DNA from: Bacteroidetes bacterium UBA1860
GTDB taxonomy: Bacteria > Bacteroidota > Rhodothermia > Balneolales > Balneolaceae
Length of the DNA stretch: 10,688 bases
NCBI GenBank assembly: GCA_002338335.1
Contig: DDIC01000064.1
Span: 1 to 10,688, forward strand
Reading direction: 5' to 3'
In this document: positions 1 to 6,524 of the stretch, piece after piece
How positions within the stretch are numbered: position 1 is the stretch's first letter
How the letters are laid out: the number at the start of each line of letters is the position of its first letter
Notes under the pieces: model-generated
Database searches by the model: none
What the model saw: only the letters and a program-made list of their open reading frames with translations
Told to the model about the DNA's origin: nothing
Translations under genes and position numbers: made by a program

Positions 1-938
1 ACTCAGCAATTGCGAACGATAGTATACAAACCATTGGAACCTTTCTAGCCTCTAATGCAAAGCGTCCTTGGTGGCTTTTATGGTTGTTTATAGGGGGTAT
101 ATTCCTCGTTACAGTCACCTATAGTTGGATCACCTATAATGGGGATGTATCCTACCAACGTTTGGCATCCAAAGGGTTTAGTGAAGCCCCAACAGAATTC
201 ACCTTCCTGCAAATTGCGGCTCCATTATTCTTGTTGATCATCACACGGCTCAAAATGCCTGTGTCCACGACGTTCTTGATCCTAAGCTGCTTTTCGTCGA
301 ACCTGGCTGGTATTACAGGTGTTCTTCAAAAAAGTATGTTGGGCTACGGACTCGCGTTTTTTGCGGCCATTATCGTATGGTTTTTGGTAGCACGCATTTC
401 GACTTGGTTGTTTAAAGGGGAGCCCCACCCTGCTTGGATTCCCGTGCAGTGGGTCACGTCGGGTACTTTGTGGTCTGTATGGATTATGCAGGATGCTGCA
501 AACATTGCCGTCTATCTGCCACGATCGTTGAGTATTTATGAATTCGCGGGCTTTGCGGGCTTCATTTTTGCAGGCTTAGGCGTGCTATTTTACTTACGTG
601 GAGATCGGATTCAAGAAATTGTGACGGAGAAATCGTTTGTTACGGATGTGCGATCGGCAACAATTATTGATGCAGTGTATGCAGTTATTTTGTACTACCT
701 CAAAATCCGGAGTAATATACCTATGAGTACAACATGGGTGTTCATTGGGTTACTTGGTGGACGCGAGGTAGCGATGAGTCTCTTTAATCGTGATGATCAT
801 GGTCGAAGCATCCTGGGTGCTTTCAAAATCATTGGAAAAGACGCGCGTAATGCATTAATTGGATTAGCAATTTCGATTACACTTGCACTTTTGATAAATC
901 CGGGCATATTAGAAGAAATCAAAGCCATGTTCATGTAA
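1..938 (+). CDS. PiT-like (phosphate transporter family) membrane protein, 5'-truncated
   Basis: The frame is open from the first bases (codons begin at base 3), so the N-terminus lies outside the window; 311 codons are visible. An in-frame TTG at 84 is not a credible start because similar sequence continues upstream. The protein is mostly hydrophobic, with about seven visible membrane segments. Two internal repeats show the PiT pattern: an AND motif (bases 12-20) paired with PVSTT (258-272), then a degenerate QDAAN (489-503) paired with PMSTT (720-734). In PiT/Pho-4 transporters, GANDxANA and P(V/I)STT motifs recur in both halves and line the ion/phosphate site. The second motif has QDAAN in place of GANDxAN, so the substrate may not be phosphate. 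I infer an inner-membrane anion transporter relative; fold assignment is fairly sure, substrate is not. It ends one base before the HNH gene, suggesting cotranscription. Confidence 0.68.
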   Translation, partial: SAIANDSIQTIGTFLASNAKRPWWLLWLFIGGIFLVTVTYSWITYNGDVSYQRLASKGFSEAPTEFTFLQIAAPLFLLIITRLKMPVSTTFLILSCFSSNLAGITGVLQKSMLGYGLAFFAAIIVWFLVARISTWLFKGEPHPAWIPVQWVTSGTLWSVWIMQDAANIAVYLPRSLSIYEFAGFAGFIFAGLGVLFYLRGDRIQEIVTEKSFVTDVRSATIIDAVYAVILYYLKIRSNIPMSTTWVFIGLLGGREVAMSLFNRDDHGRSILGAFKIIGKDARNALIGLAISITLALLINPGILEEIKAMFM

Positions 939-939
939 T

Positions 940-1482
940 ATGAATTCTGAACCTCTCACCGCAAATGATCGGCGCGTGTCCACACTAGAAGCCTCTGTAT
1001 TACTTTTAAATCAAGATTATCAACCTCTCACGATTTGTTCAGTCCAGCGATCGATAAAGCTTCTTTTCCTGGAAAAGGCGGAAGTTCTGCACGATTATCC
1101 AAGTAGGATGATTCAAACACCGCGAACAGAATTCAATTATCCATCGGTAATACGTCTCAAGCGATATATTCGACTACCCTACCACCGAATCGTCTTATCG
1201 CGACGTAATATTATGAAGCGTGATCACAGCGTGTGTCAATATTGTGGGTCAAAATCGGATCTCACACTCGATCATGTCTTGCCAAAAAGTCGAGGAGGCA
1301 AAGACACCTGGGAAAACCTCGTTACAGCGTGCAACAAATGTAACGTCAAAAAGGGGAATCGCACGCCAGATGAAGCGAATATGCCCCTGCATACGGAGCC
1401 ATACAAGCCGATTCACATTAGTTTCTTCCGCAAGCTAATGGGGGGTGTAGAGGAAGAATGGAAACCATATCTTTATATGTAA
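940..1482 (+). CDS. HNH endonuclease family protein
   Basis: This 180-residue protein has a C-terminal HNH (beta-beta-alpha metal) nuclease domain at about residues 88-145. Visible features are a zinc-type CxxC pair (C99/C102), the catalytic D111-H112 in LTLDHVLPKSRGG, N126 in WENLVTAC, a second CxxC pair (C131/C134) and the KGNRTP tail. The first 85 residues (LLLNQDYQPL and a basic IRLKRYIRLP stretch) match the N-terminal region usual in this short bacterial and cyanobacterial HNH family. Such proteins are widespread on chromosomes. They are often annotated only as HNH endonuclease, and their cellular role is unknown; repair or DNA processing are guesses. The ATG starts one base after the upstream stop and has no Shine-Dalgarno sequence, so translation is probably coupled to the PiT-like gene. 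No cognate methylase or restriction partner is present, which argues against a restriction system. Confidence 0.88.
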   Translation: MNSEPLTANDRRVSTLEASVLLLNQDYQPLTICSVQRSIKLLFLEKAEVLHDYPSRMIQTPRTEFNYPSVIRLKRYIRLPYHRIVLSRRNIMKRDHSVCQYCGSKSDLTLDHVLPKSRGGKDTWENLVTACNKCNVKKGNRTPDEANMPLHTEPYKPIHISFFRKLMGGVEEEWKPYLYM

Positions 1483-1507
1483 GATAGAGGACTATCCTCT
1501 CCATCTT
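1481..1507 (+). terminator. Hairpin over the HNH stop codon, possible 3' end signal
   Basis: AAGAT (1481-1485) pairs with ATCTT (1503-1507) and AGAGGA (1486-1491) pairs with TCCTCT (1495-1500). Together they make an 11-base-pair stem with a two-base bulge (CC) and a three-base loop. It begins inside the HNH stop codon. No T-tract follows, so it is not a classical intrinsic terminator; it could protect the 3' end, attenuate transcription, or sit in the mnmA leader. Confidence 0.35.
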
Positions 1508-1515
1508 CGGCAGCA

Positions 1516-1539
1516 AACGTTTATCGAACGTCGTACGTT
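1516..1539 (+). repeat. AACGT direct/inverted repeat cluster before mnmA
   Basis: AACGT occurs at 1516-1520 and 1527-1531, followed by its inverse ACGTT at 1535-1539. The last two copies form a short palindrome with a three-base centre, nine bases upstream of the mnmA ATG. It could be an operator or a leader structure for mnmA, but five-base units can arise by chance. Confidence 0.25.
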
Positions 1540-1547
1540 AACTCATC

Positions 1548-2678
1548 ATGAGCAAAAAAGGTCGCGTCTTAGTGGCAATGAGTGGGGGTGTTGATTCCTC
1601 CGTAGCGGCGGTGATGCTTCACCAGCAAGGCTATGAAGTGATTGGCATTACCATGAAAACCTGGGATTACCACCGTAGCGGGGGTAAGAATGGGAAAGAA
1701 ACAGGTTGTTGTACCGTGGAGTCGATGAATGATGCCCGCGCAATTGCTGTGCATCGAGGATTTAAGCACTTCATCGTAGACATTCGTGATGAGTTTGGTA
1801 CGTGGGTGATTGATCGGTTTATTGACGACTACATGTCGGGCCGTACACCTAACCCATGTGTGCTTTGTAATACACACATTAAATGGGCCGCGTTGCTCAG
1901 GCGAGCGGATCAGCTCGATTGTGAGTTTATCGCGACGGGGCACTATGCCAACGTTAGGGAAGAGGCTGGACGCTATGTGATTTCCAAAGGGCTTGATCAC
2001 AGCAAGGATCAAAGCTATGCTCTTTGGGGGGTTCGTCAAGAGCACCTCGAGCGAACCATTTTCCCTGTAGGATCATACCGGAAATCGGAGATACGAGCCT
2101 TTGCCGAAGAGGAAGGGCTCTTGTCGGTGGCCAACAAGCCCGACTCCTACGAAATCTGCTTTATCCCGGATGATAATTATCGTCGGTTTATTCAAGAGCA
2201 GGTAGATGACTACGACGAGCGAATTGGCGAAGGGGTCTTTGTGGATAAATTTGGCAAAATTGTAGGAACCCATGCTGGCTATCCCAACTTTACCATTGGA
2301 CAGCGTCGTGGGCTCCATTTACCGATGGGAGAGCCGATGTATGTGACATCTATTAATCCCGACACAAACGAAGTAATGGTGGGTGTCAAAGAGGATTTGA
2401 TCCAAACGACATTAACGGCTGCAGAGATGAACCTTGTCAAGGTAGGTATTCTACCTGAGGGTGAAGAGGTGCCCATTGTGGGTAAGATTCGATACAACGA
2501 TGCAGGTGCGGAAGGGACGCTTGAGGTCACAGGTCAGGATGAATTTAAGGTCCATTTCCCTGCAGGGAGGGAAGCCATTACACCGGGACAAGCAGTTGTG
2601 TGCTACGATGGTGAGGATGTCCTTGCGGGAGGATGGATTCGTAAGGTATCCTTAGAATCGGATGATTTGTTGTTGTAA
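1548..2678 (+). CDS. mnmA: tRNA-specific 2-thiouridylase MnmA
   Basis: MnmA puts sulfur on C2 of wobble uridine 34 in Lys, Glu and Gln tRNAs, using ATP to adenylate the base and a relayed persulfide as sulfur source; it acts in the cytosol. The 376-residue length is normal. The PP-loop SGGVDSS is at residues 12-18. The catalytic region NPCVLCN has C107 at the nucleophile position (E. coli C102) and C204 in YEICFIPD at the second catalytic cysteine (E. coli C199). TIGQRRGLHLP and a C-terminal beta-barrel domain (about residues 285-370) follow. C104 replaces the aspartate found in E. coli, giving the CxxC form of the enzyme. A short insert rich in Gly and Lys (residues 43-52) precedes GCCTVESMNDAR. 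The ATG start gives the normal MnmA N-terminus directly before the PP-loop. No Shine-Dalgarno sequence is seen. The gap to HNH is 65 bases, so shared transcription is possible. Confidence 0.97.
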   Translation: MSKKGRVLVAMSGGVDSSVAAVMLHQQGYEVIGITMKTWDYHRSGGKNGKETGCCTVESMNDARAIAVHRGFKHFIVDIRDEFGTWVIDRFIDDYMSGRTPNPCVLCNTHIKWAALLRRADQLDCEFIATGHYANVREEAGRYVISKGLDHSKDQSYALWGVRQEHLERTIFPVGSYRKSEIRAFAEEEGLLSVANKPDSYEICFIPDDNYRRFIQEQVDDYDERIGEGVFVDKFGKIVGTHAGYPNFTIGQRRGLHLPMGEPMYVTSINPDTNEVMVGVKEDLIQTTLTAAEMNLVKVGILPEGEEVPIVGKIRYNDAGAEGTLEVTGQDEFKVHFPAGREAITPGQAVVCYDGEDVLAGGWIRKVSLESDDLLL

Positions 2679-2697
2679 TGATGATTGCAGGGTCTTT

Positions 2698-2753
2698 ACT
2701 GAATGGTTGTTCCTGAAAAAGCTCTGCTTCAGACTCCTAACTGAACGGTTTTT
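2698..2753 (+). repeat. Imperfect 14-base direct repeat in the mnmA-to-2822 gap
   Basis: ACTGAATGGTTGTT (2698-2711) and ACTGAACGGTTTTT (2740-2753) match at 12 of 14 positions and lie 42 bases apart, close to four helical turns. The 143-base gap (2679-2821) probably carries the promoter of the next gene pair. A GATAAT box at 2783-2788 is a weak -10 candidate, but no convincing -35 partner is seen. No intrinsic terminator is visible. Confidence 0.22.
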
Positions 2754-2821
2754 ATGCAACATTTTCAAGCTTTTGGCGTAACGATAATGACCCCGTCCAC
2801 ACACATTGGAAAACTCTCAGT

Positions 2822-3640
2822 ATGACACGTTTCATTTATTCAATCTTTTTAGGACTCATCTCTTTAGTCGGCATGGGTCTTGCACCCTATAGCACCGTGG
2901 CTCAGTCTACATTTCATGGAACAGTCACCTATCAGTGGGTGAGCTACGAATCTGAAAATGGGCGCAAAAGCGATGATGGACCCAAGCTAAAAGAAATCAT
3001 TCTTGCGGCGTCACCAACAGAAACTGGTTTATTGGCGTTGAATGCACCCGATGAAGGGGGGATTTTCATCAATCACGATGATCGAGAAATGTATCTAGAG
3101 ACCAAAAAAGGAGAGGCGCTTCGGATTACAGAATCAGAGTACTCCACCTTTGTGTCTGTGATGCAACAAATGTTGGGTCTGGCTAAGACAACCTCAGATA
3201 TTGCAAAGAGAGTGAAACCGTCACATAATTCACCCATTCCATCCTTGGATCTTGAGTCGTCATGGGAAAAAACGGGGAACACAAAACGACTTCATGGCTA
3301 TGAAGCTGAAGAATGGATTGTGAGTCACGATAGCAATGCCAAAACCCATATTTGGATGGCAAAAGGAGTGGATTTGGAATGGGGATTTGTCGCTCAACAC
3401 AGTGCAGCCTTGCTTTCAACGATGTCTTTGAATGGGATTAGTCCTGCATTTTTGGAACAGAATCGTGGGCTAGTCTTGGAGCTCACCGTCACGGAGGACG
3501 AAGGTGTTTTGTTTGAGTGTGTGGTCAAAGAGATGACTAAAAAACGTGTGGATAAGCAGTATTTAGCTGCATCCCGTTTAAAAGATGCTAGGGTGATGTC
3601 CCTCACCGAATTTATGATGCGCTCACTGCAAGGAGGATGA
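2822..3640 (+). CDS. Exported DUF4412-like protein of unknown function
   Basis: This 272-residue protein begins with a clear Sec signal peptide: a basic MTR, a hydrophobic stretch to about residue 20 and a likely cleavage near residues 27-28 (STVAQ). The mature part starts with FHGTVTYQWVSY. At residues 149-188 it has the layout of DUF4412-type envelope proteins: an EKTGNTKRLHGYEAEEWIV segment followed by a THIWMAKGVDLEWG segment, that is, a 'Gly-Tyr-x-Ala/Cys-Glu-Glu-Trp' turn and an 'x-Ile-Trp' strand. DUF4412 proteins are small, periplasmic or surface beta-rich proteins with no known activity; some resemble LolA/LolB-like outer-membrane proteins, but that link is not shown here. The family call is from pattern only. 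A single Cys (C233) argues against a disulfide core. It overlaps the downstream lipoprotein gene through ATGA, so the two are probably made together and may interact. Confidence 0.62.
   Translation: MTRFIYSIFLGLISLVGMGLAPYSTVAQSTFHGTVTYQWVSYESENGRKSDDGPKLKEIILAASPTETGLLALNAPDEGGIFINHDDREMYLETKKGEALRITESEYSTFVSVMQQMLGLAKTTSDIAKRVKPSHNSPIPSLDLESSWEKTGNTKRLHGYEAEEWIVSHDSNAKTHIWMAKGVDLEWGFVAQHSAALLSTMSLNGISPAFLEQNRGLVLELTVTEDEGVLFECVVKEMTKKRVDKQYLAASRLKDARVMSLTEFMMRSLQGG
3631..3636 (+). promoter_or_regulatory. AGGAGG directly abutting the ATG at 3637
   Basis: AGGAGG is a perfect Shine-Dalgarno sequence but lies with zero spacing before the ATG, and it also encodes the last Gly codons of the upstream gene. 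The other starts in the window lack such a motif. It may assist re-initiation of a terminating ribosome at the ATGA overlap, or be a coincidence of the GGA GGA codons. Confidence 0.3.
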
Positions 3641-4350
3641 GAGCGCGTTCTAGATTCAGCATAACGTTTTGGGCAGTGTTGTGGACAGCATTCCTTGTGC
3701 AAGGGTGCGCCTGGCTACCCATACAAGACGTAGAATCAGAAGATAGATCACCTACCGAGGAAGAGCTTCGAGCGTTGTATCTTGATGAGCGAGTCTTTAT
3801 GGTTCAAAAGCCTGTGGATGGATCCAAGACAAACTGTGATTTCTGCACTGTTGTGATGGATGATCTCCGTGCTGAGGCGTTTTTACAGACGAAATCTTAT
3901 GTCGCGGCCTCCCTTGTAGATCCTAGTTTTTTTGATATGGACTGGAACACAGGAGTGATGTCACGTCGTGAGTTTTTGAATGGGTTTAGAGCCCAAGACA
4001 CTATGGTGGTTGCGGATGTTACGGGTGCATTACTTCGAGAGTGGTTGTCAACATCGCTGAGTAAACATGTGATTCGCCAGAGTGGCATGCGTATTACGGT
4101 GTTGTTGAGTGAGCCTGCGCAATTAGGTTCAGTACTGATTGAACGTGATATACTAGAGCCGCAAAAAAGGTACAGAGTTGCTACAACGAGGGAGAGTCTT
4201 ACCAACCTGCTTGACGCTTCAGATGGTACAGGAGTTGAGGTGGTTTGGTCAGCTCCAGAAGCCTTGGAGGAGTGGTTAATCCAAAAAAATGAGGCAACGC
4301 GCGCATTACGTCAGACTCAGGAAGACCAACGGGTTATGTCGGTCTATTGA
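3637..4350 (+). CDS. Lipoprotein with a stand-alone 5'-nucleotidase C-terminal-like domain
   Basis: The 237-residue product starts with a lipoprotein signal: basic RARSR, a hydrophobic run and a lipobox-like LVQGC with the acylated Cys at 24 (Gln at -2 is unusual). Residues 65-195 follow the order of the 5'-nucleotidase C-terminal domain (PF02872 type). A TNCDFCTVVMDDLRAEAF helix corresponds to the usual E-x-N-LGNLxADAxR region, DMDWNTGVMSRREFLNGF (100-117) to the NGGGIR...G.it..dl..a.PFgN region, and VVADVTGALLREWLS (124-138) to the v.vTGaqLk..LE helix. EPQKRYRVATTRESL (174-188) corresponds to the p.k.YrVat..yl strand. The GGGIR and FGN substrate-contact motifs are not conserved, and the metallophosphatase half is absent. 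It is therefore unlikely to be a nucleotidase alone; it may bind a nucleotide-like or other ligand, or partner a separate phosphatase. The first coded gene after it is convergent ilvE, 20 bases away. Confidence 0.6.
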   Translation: MRARSRFSITFWAVLWTAFLVQGCAWLPIQDVESEDRSPTEEELRALYLDERVFMVQKPVDGSKTNCDFCTVVMDDLRAEAFLQTKSYVAASLVDPSFFDMDWNTGVMSRREFLNGFRAQDTMVVADVTGALLREWLSTSLSKHVIRQSGMRITVLLSEPAQLGSVLIERDILEPQKRYRVATTRESLTNLLDASDGTGVEVVWSAPEALEEWLIQKNEATRALRQTQEDQRVMSVY

Positions 4351-4370
4351 TGTCGCTCATTGGGCCCGGA

Positions 4371-5441
4371 TTAAACAGGATGCACCCACCCATGAGTGTC
4401 GACGACTCGACCGTGCTGTAGGTCTGTGATCGCCTTGTGAACCTTCGTGGCAAAAGGCCCTCGACCCTCTAGATCGAACTGAATATTCTCACCTTGGTGA
4501 TGAATGCGTCCAATGGGGGCAATCACGGCGGCTGTTCCGGCACCAAAGACCTCTTCAAGCTCACCATCCTTAAAGGCGGCGATCATGTCGTGTATGTCGA
4601 TTCGTTCCTCAGATACTTCGATCCCCATTTCCTGAGCAAGAGCAATCACTGACTTACGTGTAATTCCAGAAAGAATAGATCCTGTCAACTTCGGCGTAAT
4701 CAATCGATCTTTGAGCTTGAAAAAGATATTCATCGTCCCCACTTCTTCCACAAAACGATGCTCCAATGCATCCAACCAGATGATCTGGGCAAAACCATCT
4801 TTTCGCACTTCTTGTGCAGGTTGAAAACTCGCAGCATAATTTCCTGCTGCTTTGGCATACCCTGTTCCACCTACGACAGCGCGGACATATTCGGTGGATG
4901 TAGTCAAATCTAGTGGCTTCACACCGGTCGGATAATAGGGTCCCACCGGAGAGCAGATGATCATGAAGGTATACTCTGTCGATGCTTTGGCGGCAATGAT
5001 AGGATCAGAGGCAAACGCCACAGGACGGATGTAGAGGGAATGGTTTTCTTTGTTTGGCACCCAAGCCCGATCCAAGGCGACCAGTTTCTTCAATCCTTCG
5101 ATAAACATCTCTTTTGGGGGTACAGGGATACTGATTCGATGACAGGAGTTTGTAAGTCGCTCATAATGATCATCCAGCCGAAACAAGTGCACGGTAGATT
5201 CATTGACATAGAAGGCTTTCATCCCCTCAAACACAGCTTGTCCATAATGTAGAACACTCAACGAGGGAGGAACAGATAGATTACCATAAGGGAGGATGGT
5301 CGCATCCTGCCATTCTCCTTGCTCCGTTTGGGCAAGAAGCATGTGATCTGAAAATTCGACTCCAAAAAGGAGGGAGTCAAAGGTTGAGTCGGTCAAACGA
5401 CTCTCCATAATGGGCTCTGTATGAATGTCCATTCGCTCCAC
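4371..5441 (-). CDS. ilvE: Branched-chain amino-acid aminotransferase
   Basis: This is a class IV PLP enzyme that interconverts Val, Leu and Ile with their 2-oxo acids using glutamate/2-oxoglutarate, the last step of synthesis and first of breakdown. The 356-residue length fits the longer BCAT type (BCAT2-like, as in mitochondria and many bacteria). Visible motifs are LHYGQAVFEGMKAF (64-77), the YIRP strand (137-140), the PLP lysine K197 in GTGYAKAAGNYAAS, VEEVGTMNIFF (231-241), the phosphate-binding SILSGITRKS (255-264) and EEVFGAGTAAVIAPI (296-310). Two starts are possible: GTG at 5441, or ATG at 5432 three codons in, which has GGAG just upstream and is a likely alternative. The C-terminus is complete. 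A Bacteroidota-type promoter box lies about 45-50 bases upstream, so it may be transcribed apart from the glycosyltransferase gene. Confidence 0.97.
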   Translation of the reverse strand: MERMDIHTEPIMESRLTDSTFDSLLFGVEFSDHMLLAQTEQGEWQDATILPYGNLSVPPSLSVLHYGQAVFEGMKAFYVNESTVHLFRLDDHYERLTNSCHRISIPVPPKEMFIEGLKKLVALDRAWVPNKENHSLYIRPVAFASDPIIAAKASTEYTFMIICSPVGPYYPTGVKPLDLTTSTEYVRAVVGGTGYAKAAGNYAASFQPAQEVRKDGFAQIIWLDALEHRFVEEVGTMNIFFKLKDRLITPKLTGSILSGITRKSVIALAQEMGIEVSEERIDIHDMIAAFKDGELEEVFGAGTAAVIAPIGRIHHQGENIQFDLEGRGPFATKVHKAITDLQHGRVVDTHGWVHPV

Positions 5442-5484
5442 AATCCTCTTGTTTACAGCCTTACTGACTTGATTTACCTGGTCC

Positions 5485-5492
5485 CAAATATA
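5485..5492 (-). promoter_or_regulatory. Candidate Bacteroidota -7 box for ilvE
   Basis: Read on the minus strand the bases are TATATTTG, a full match to TAnnTTTG. The box sits in the 81-base gap between the glycosyltransferase stop and the ilvE start, 43 bases before the GTG. An upstream TTTG (-33) is not clear; a TTTAA stretch lies slightly too close. The nearby perfect box supports a separate ilvE promoter but does not prove it. Confidence 0.38.
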
Positions 5493-5522
5493 GTAAATTT
5501 CGACGTTAAAGTCGGGGTTGAC

Positions 5523-6512
5523 CTACAGATTTGCCTCTGCAATCACATGATCGACAACCTTTTGAGAATCCGCATATTCTGGCAAATGAACCACGTGATC
5601 ATCCCGTAACCAATCCCCAAGAATCTGCTGAGCTTCATCGTCCCACTCCGACAACACTGGGATGCCAATTTCTTTGAGAGCGGCCACATTACAGAGTTGT
5701 TCATACTGATTGCGGATTGGCATGACGATCAGTTTTTTGTTCAAAAACATACTTTCGGCACAGGTCTCAAATCCACCACTGGTGACAACTCCACGACACC
5801 CTTCCACACTTGCCAAAAACTCTTCGTGACTTACCGGGTGAATCACGGCATTACCTTGCTCATACCTTTCATCGCTGTAGGCAGAAAAAATATGCCATTG
5901 GGTATCCGTAAACGGAGCAAAAGCCTCCATGAGCGTTTCGTGATGAAACGCGGGCAGATAACAGGTCATATGCTCTCCTTGCGTAGGATTTAGGTCACGA
6001 ATATCCTTCCGAATAATGGGTGGCTCAATAAAGTGGTCATACCTTTTAAAATGAAAGCCAATTTGAGAGGAGCATGGGGCAAAGTATTTCATCACTTTTT
6101 CGGCGATGAGGTCCTCTTTCTCGGGGCGCGGACATTTTTTGGAGTGGAAGGCAGCTTGGTGACTAAGCCCAACACAATCTTTGGATTGCATGGAGCATGC
6201 CCAAGCGGTAATCGGTTCAAAATCCGAAATCACGATATCGTATTGATCAAGGTCTAAATCCCCTATATCCTTCATTAACGTGAAGGGTTTAAACTCCATC
6301 GCGGTGGAAAGCACATCGACATACCCTTGCGAGTCATACTTAAAACTGACCCCCCGTTTTCGAATGACATGATATCCCTCCAAACTCAGCTTAATGTTAT
6401 AGCCACTAATCAAGACATCAATCTCAGCTTGCTTTGAAAACACGGGGAGTAACTCCCGAGCGCGACTGATGTGACCATGTCCTGTCCCTTGAATACCGTA
6501 AAGAATTTTCAT
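5523..6512 (-). CDS. GT-B glycosyltransferase, MJ1255-type
   Basis: The 329-residue protein has the two-domain layout of a GT-B sugar-nucleotide transferase. The N-terminus MKILYGIQGTGHGHISRA carries the GxGHxxR motif (G11-R17) seen in MurG- and MJ1255-like enzymes. An acidic SDFEP (96-100) ends the N-domain, and the C-domain has VTSGGFETCAESM (243-255) then IVMPIRNQYEQLCNVAAL (262-279). These correspond to the SHGGxNT...E and P...EQ..N nucleotide-sugar contacts. Related Bacteroidota proteins are often labelled 'teichoic acid biosynthesis' by transfer, which is not supported for a Gram-negative envelope. The acceptor is unknown; a membrane lipid or surface glycan is an inference. No signal peptide or membrane segment is seen, so it is cytosolic or peripheral. 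It starts 12 bases after the LpxH-like gene, and homologous pairs are familiar to me from flavobacteria-like genomes, so the two probably share a pathway. Confidence 0.85.
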   Translation of the reverse strand: MKILYGIQGTGHGHISRARELLPVFSKQAEIDVLISGYNIKLSLEGYHVIRKRGVSFKYDSQGYVDVLSTAMEFKPFTLMKDIGDLDLDQYDIVISDFEPITAWACSMQSKDCVGLSHQAAFHSKKCPRPEKEDLIAEKVMKYFAPCSSQIGFHFKRYDHFIEPPIIRKDIRDLNPTQGEHMTCYLPAFHHETLMEAFAPFTDTQWHIFSAYSDERYEQGNAVIHPVSHEEFLASVEGCRGVVTSGGFETCAESMFLNKKLIVMPIRNQYEQLCNVAALKEIGIPVLSEWDDEAQQILGDWLRDDHVVHLPEYADSQKVVDHVIAEANL

Positions 6513-6524
6513 GTGTGCGTATGC

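Noticed and set aside
940..1482. HNH protein as part of a restriction or toxin system
   Set aside because: No methylase, antitoxin or other partner is next to it; the neighbours are a transporter-like gene and mnmA.
1569..2045. A 158-codon minus-strand frame inside mnmA
   Set aside because: It is antisense to the PP-loop and catalytic region of MnmA, which are unmistakable; no independent start signal or domain is seen.
2702..2732. CTGAA...TTCAG hairpin after mnmA as a terminator
   Set aside because: The stem is five pairs with a three-base bulge and no T-tract follows, so it is too weak to call.
5523..6512. Glycosyltransferase as a teichoic acid synthesis enzyme
   Set aside because: That label is often transferred by homology; the exported and lipoprotein genes and the LpxH-like gene suggest a two-membrane cell without teichoic acid.
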